This document shows, one piece after another, positions 32,889 through 35,214 of a stretch of DNA of 35,214 nt. How positions within the stretch are numbered: the first letter of the stretch is position 1; each line of letters starts with the position of its first letter. Source of the stretch: Synergistaceae bacterium. GTDB taxonomy: Bacteria; Synergistota; Synergistia; Synergistales; Aminobacteriaceae. The position numbers and the translations under genes are program-made. Location of the stretch: the NCBI GenBank assembly GCA_017446055.1, contig JAFSRQ010000110.1, forward strand, positions 1 through 35,214, given 5' to 3'. The notes beneath the pieces were generated by a model. That model was not told where the DNA came from, made no database searches, and saw only the letters and a list, made by a program, of their open reading frames with translations.

Positions 32889-33476
32889 ATGGCGAGGAAG
32901 AAGAACACTGCTGACGCTCTCTATGAGATGATAAAACTTGAGCCGAAGAAGGCAATAGTCATAATCATAATCGCGGCGATTGCGTACATTTTCGGCGGCG
33001 AGTCAGTCTTCAACTTCTCCGGGAATGAAGCGGGAAATCAGGATTTCGTGCAGGCGGTAATAGTCAGGGCGGTTGACGGTGATACTGCTGTCGTGAAGGT
33101 TGACGGGCAAGAACGCAGGGTGAGGTTTCTCGGCGTTGACACCCCTGAAACGGTGCATCCCAACAAGCCAGTGCAGTATTACGGCAAGGAGGCCAGCAGT
33201 TACACGAAGGAGAGCCTCAACGGAAAGCGCGTTTGGCTTGAGTATGACGCTAACCCGCAGGACAGGTACGGGAGACACCTCGCGTATATATGGCTGAACA
33301 ATCCCAAGACGATAAACGAGGCAGCAATCCGTGAAAACATGTTCAACGCGAAATTATTGCTGGGAGGTTATGCTAAGGTGATGATAATCCGTCCCAACAA
33401 ACGCTATGAGTCAGAGTTCAGGAAATTCGAGGCTGAAGCGAGGCAGGACAAGCGCGGTTTATGGGCGGGGCAGTAA
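32889..33476 (+). CDS. Membrane-anchored thermonuclease (SNase)
   Basis: ATG 32889 is preferred over GTG 32886 because GAGGGG is 7 nt upstream. The 195-residue product has a basic start, one membrane anchor (about 22-37) and a staphylococcal-nuclease domain outside. The catalytic set is complete: Asp63 in VDGD, Arg79, Asp84, Thr85 and Glu87 in RFLGVDTPE, and Arg126/Arg129 in DRYGRH. It would be a calcium-dependent DNA/RNA nuclease facing the periplasm, useful for nucleic-acid scavenging. It is in the same transcript as the dipeptidase. Its stop is 5 bp from that of the convergent LysR gene. Confidence 0.93.
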   Translation: MARKKNTADALYEMIKLEPKKAIVIIIIAAIAYIFGGESVFNFSGNEAGNQDFVQAVIVRAVDGDTAVVKVDGQERRVRFLGVDTPETVHPNKPVQYYGKEASSYTKESLNGKRVWLEYDANPQDRYGRHLAYIWLNNPKTINEAAIRENMFNAKLLLGGYAKVMIIRPNKRYESEFRKFEAEARQDKRGLWAGQ

Positions 33477-33481
33477 CGCGG

Positions 33482-34456
33482 TCAGCAGGAGCTGATTCTC
33501 GTCAGCTTCTCTCCGCCTATCACCGCAAACTGTTCCTCCAGCAAGTCAATGAAGTACCTGCAATGATGGTTGAGGTATCTCTGACGGCTGTATATCACGT
33601 ATATCTTCAGGAGTACAGGCTCTCCCCTGAAGGCCAGCGGGAAAATGTTCACGTCATCATTCATCTGGTAGTGCCACCGCGCAAGGTTCATGTGGGACGT
33701 GAAACACCCTGCAAGAGCCGCGTTGCACAGAGGAGCCATTATCGTTGTGTACCCTGCCTTGAGGTAAACATCAGGCTCATAGCCAGCCTCATCGAAACAC
33801 TGAGCTATCCTTCTGCCCATTCTGCCCAGCGGTGAAACTATCAGGAACGGAAGCCGCGAGAAGTCTCGCAAGTCAGCACCCTCATGAAACGATTTCTCCT
33901 TCAGCCCGGCCATGTCCCCGCCGTAGTGCCTGTGAAGCAGTTTGTCGGACACGCAGAAATACACCGGGTCATCATACGTAGCGCGGACGTTCACCCGGAG
34001 CTTCTGCGCGTCGGTGTCAACAGTAACAGCAAAATCGACCTGGTTCTTCTGCACGAGCATCTCTGAGTCATCGCTGGTTCTGTCGACCAGGTCAATCGTA
34101 ACGTTGGGATACCTCGCGGAAAACTTTTCGAGAACGTCAGGCAGGTAGTAGTTGAAGCGCGGCGAGCTTGCCGAAAGTGTGATTTCCCCCGTGTCGCTCT
34201 GGAGCGTGTCTGTGAGTCTCGCCTTAAGGTTGATTTCCTCCTGGTGAACCTGCTGCGCGAATTTCAGCACGTCCCTTCCCGCGTTAGTCAGCTGGAGGAC
34301 AGGGTAACGGTAAAATAATTTCGTCCCGTAATATTCCTCAAGCCTGGCAATGTGGTTGCTTAGTGTCTGCTGTGAAATGTGAAGCCTTCCTGCTGTCCTC
34401 GTAATGTGAAGCTCCCTCGCGGTTTCCATGAAGTAATAAAGGCTCTCAAGCTCCAT
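33482..34456 (-). CDS. LysR-family transcriptional regulator
   Basis: The 324-residue protein has the LysR winged helix at residues 1-60 (MELESLYYFMETARELHITRTAGRLHISQQTLSNHIARLEEYYGTKLF) and a two-lobed effector-binding domain from about 90. The motif SQQTLSNHI is the recognition helix. Effector and target are not known. LysR proteins often act on a divergent neighbour, but the gene upstream (YkgJ type) is on the same strand. In place of a normal ribosome-binding site there is a G8 run ending 7 nt before the ATG. It is convergent with the nuclease gene. Confidence 0.93.
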   Translation of the reverse strand: MELESLYYFMETARELHITRTAGRLHISQQTLSNHIARLEEYYGTKLFYRYPVLQLTNAGRDVLKFAQQVHQEEINLKARLTDTLQSDTGEITLSASSPRFNYYLPDVLEKFSARYPNVTIDLVDRTSDDSEMLVQKNQVDFAVTVDTDAQKLRVNVRATYDDPVYFCVSDKLLHRHYGGDMAGLKEKSFHEGADLRDFSRLPFLIVSPLGRMGRRIAQCFDEAGYEPDVYLKAGYTTIMAPLCNAALAGCFTSHMNLARWHYQMNDDVNIFPLAFRGEPVLLKIYVIYSRQRYLNHHCRYFIDLLEEQFAVIGGEKLTRISSC

Positions 34457-34463
34457 GATGATT

Positions 34464-34471
34464 CCCCCCCC
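34464..34471. repeat. G8 homopolymer at the LysR ribosome-binding site
   Basis: Eight C on the + strand give G8 in the LysR mRNA, 7 nt before the ATG. It serves as the ribosome-binding site, and slippage here would change start-codon spacing. Confidence 0.8.
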
Positions 34472-34492
34472 GGAATTTTTGCTGACAGTATA

Positions 34493-34753
34493 TCAAGTTT
34501 CGTGCTCACGTTTCAGCCTCATGCAGGCCTCGCGGTTCATGGCGTAAAACTCCTCGCGTGTCATCTTGTGCGCAAAGAATATCTCGTACATGGCATCAAT
34601 GTTGCAGATAACCGGGCGTGTGTCGTAGGTGGTGCAAAGGTCATTCCTTCGGTCAAGGTAACGGCATACCCCCGTCCCGTCGTCGAAAGGAGCAAGCATC
34701 TTTATCCCGGTAATATGACGGCAGCATAACCCGCAGCAGTCGCACTTGAACAT
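34493..34753 (-). CDS. YkgJ-family cysteine-cluster protein
   Basis: From ATG 34753 the product has 86 residues and starts MFKCDCCGLCCRHITG, as YkgJ-type proteins do. AGGAGG is 12 nt upstream; the frame also opens at ATG 34792 but without a ribosome-binding site. Eight Cys are seen (4, 6, 7, 10, 11, 30, 40, 50), and the pattern CxxC-x-C...C-x(9)-C-x(9)-C suggests a bound metal or iron-sulfur cluster. The family is related to zinc- or iron-chelating domains of unknown role. It is co-oriented with LysR and divergent from the gene at the right edge. Confidence 0.82.
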   Translation of the reverse strand: MFKCDCCGLCCRHITGIKMLAPFDDGTGVCRYLDRRNDLCTTYDTRPVICNIDAMYEIFFAHKMTREEFYAMNREACMRLKREHET

Positions 34754-34776
34754 GGCCGAATGATTCCTCCTGTCAT

Positions 34777-34785
34777 GGTATAATT
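34777..34785 (+). promoter_or_regulatory. Extended -10 promoter of the right-edge gene
   Basis: TG-G-TATAAT is an exact extended -10 with a start expected near 34792, 29 nt before the ATG at 34821. No -35 was recognised. It overlaps the 5' end of the divergent YkgJ-type gene frame. Confidence 0.65.
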
Positions 34786-34820
34786 TCGTCATCCCAATAA
34801 TATACTAACGAGGTGATAAG

Positions 34821-35214
34821 ATGTCAGCCATAAGAAGAAGAGACCTTGCAGGAATTACTGACCCGGGGGGGGGGGCATGAAGACGACTCTTCTCCGCTGA
34901 CCGCCGCAGGACTCGCCGCAACACAGTCAGCAGGAATCTCCATAAAAGACATAGCCGACAAAGGGACGTTCACGCCTCCTTCGAGTTACGACCGGGCAAT
35001 GTTCGAGGACAAATCCGCAATGGAGACCTTCAGGAAACAGGCATTCGCAGGCGGAACAGTCAGAGATCCCGCGACAGGACTCGAGCTTGTAGCAACACAG
35101 GCAGAAGCAAAAGCACGATGGGGTGATGCGTGGGCACAGCACAGCGGAGATGTTGACCACAGCATTTCGGCAAAAGGAGTATACAGACAGCTCCAAGACA
35201 GGCCGTTTCTCACA
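34821..35214 (+). pseudogene. Gene interrupted at a G11 tract, runs off the window
   Basis: ATG 34821 has GAGGTG 7 nt upstream and a promoter, but its frame reaches TGA at 34878, after 19 codons ending in GGGA. If one G is removed from the G11 tract, the frame joins a long open frame starting HEDDSSPLTAAG that runs to the last base without a stop. The joined product would be a hydrophilic protein with a block AFAGGTVRDPATGLELVATQAEAKARWG and then DVDHSISAKGVYRQL. That block recalls large phage/conjugative-element proteins with a D-H-x-I/V core (inference only). The two minus-strand open frames across it are shadows. It may be phase-variable, a pseudogene or a sequencing error. Confidence 0.65.
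34865..34875. repeat. G11 homopolymer tract
   Basis: Eleven consecutive G, directly after CCC, lie 44 bp into the right-edge gene. Ten G would keep the frame open; eleven close it two codons later. Confidence 0.9.

Noticed and set aside
34927..35213. Two minus-strand open frames at the right edge with Cys-rich translations
   Set aside because: They are shadows of the + strand frame, lack ribosome-binding sites, and have low-complexity Cys/Ser translations.

Overview
The window reads as chromosomal DNA of a diderm anaerobe, most likely an uncultured member of the Synergistota. This rests on overall gene content and style (GTG/TTG starts, GC-rich codon use, no IEP or phage block) and not on a marker-gene tree, so treat it as inference. 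A very large AsmA/TamB-type envelope protein implies an outer membrane. Several peptide-handling enzymes (gamma-glutamyltransferase, leucyl aminopeptidase, C69 dipeptidase) fit an amino-acid or peptide fermenter.

Layout. 1-2822: the tail of an AT-richer ankyrin-repeat gene, then an exported tyrosine-phosphatase-like protein followed by a STAS-kinase fusion, ending at a terminator. 2832-10260: leucine biosynthesis in two separate minus-strand units, leuCD and leuA. Between them lie an NAD(P)-binding protein, an exported beta-lactamase-fold-like protein, an Rrf2 regulator and ggt. leuA is preceded by a sigma70 promoter, a 24-codon leucine-rich leader ORF that the ORF length cutoff hides, and a strong terminator, which together form a classical transcription attenuator. 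10261-13370: an orphan type IV prepilin behind an inverted repeat, and uvrB. 13369-18000: cheV, an unknown gene, the primary sigma factor gene rpoD, a TrkA-N ion channel with an unusual filter, and a three-helix membrane protein.

18049-23540, minus strand: an operon of a DUF362 protein and two tandem ADP-ribosylglycohydrolases, then a small secreted protein, tRNA-Arg(CCG), an orphan antiporter-type membrane subunit and an aldo/keto reductase. 23789-26741: HIT-rpsU-yqeY divergent from rpmB-pepA. 26804-30750: the AsmA/TamB-like protein translationally coupled to a site-2-type protease. 30751-31112: no protein gene, but a roughly 205-nt stretch with nested long-range pairings that looks like a large structured RNA. 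31113-35214: C69 dipeptidase, membrane-anchored nuclease, a LysR regulator with a G8 tract at its ribosome-binding site, a YkgJ-type cysteine cluster protein, and the start of a + strand gene interrupted by a G11 tract and running off the window.

Most worth follow-up are the leuA leader attenuator, the structured RNA at 30879-31083, the G11 frameshift or phase-variation candidate near the right edge, the tandem ADP-ribosylglycohydrolases, and the channel with a GQGE filter. No CRISPR array, transposase, integrase or obvious defence island was seen.
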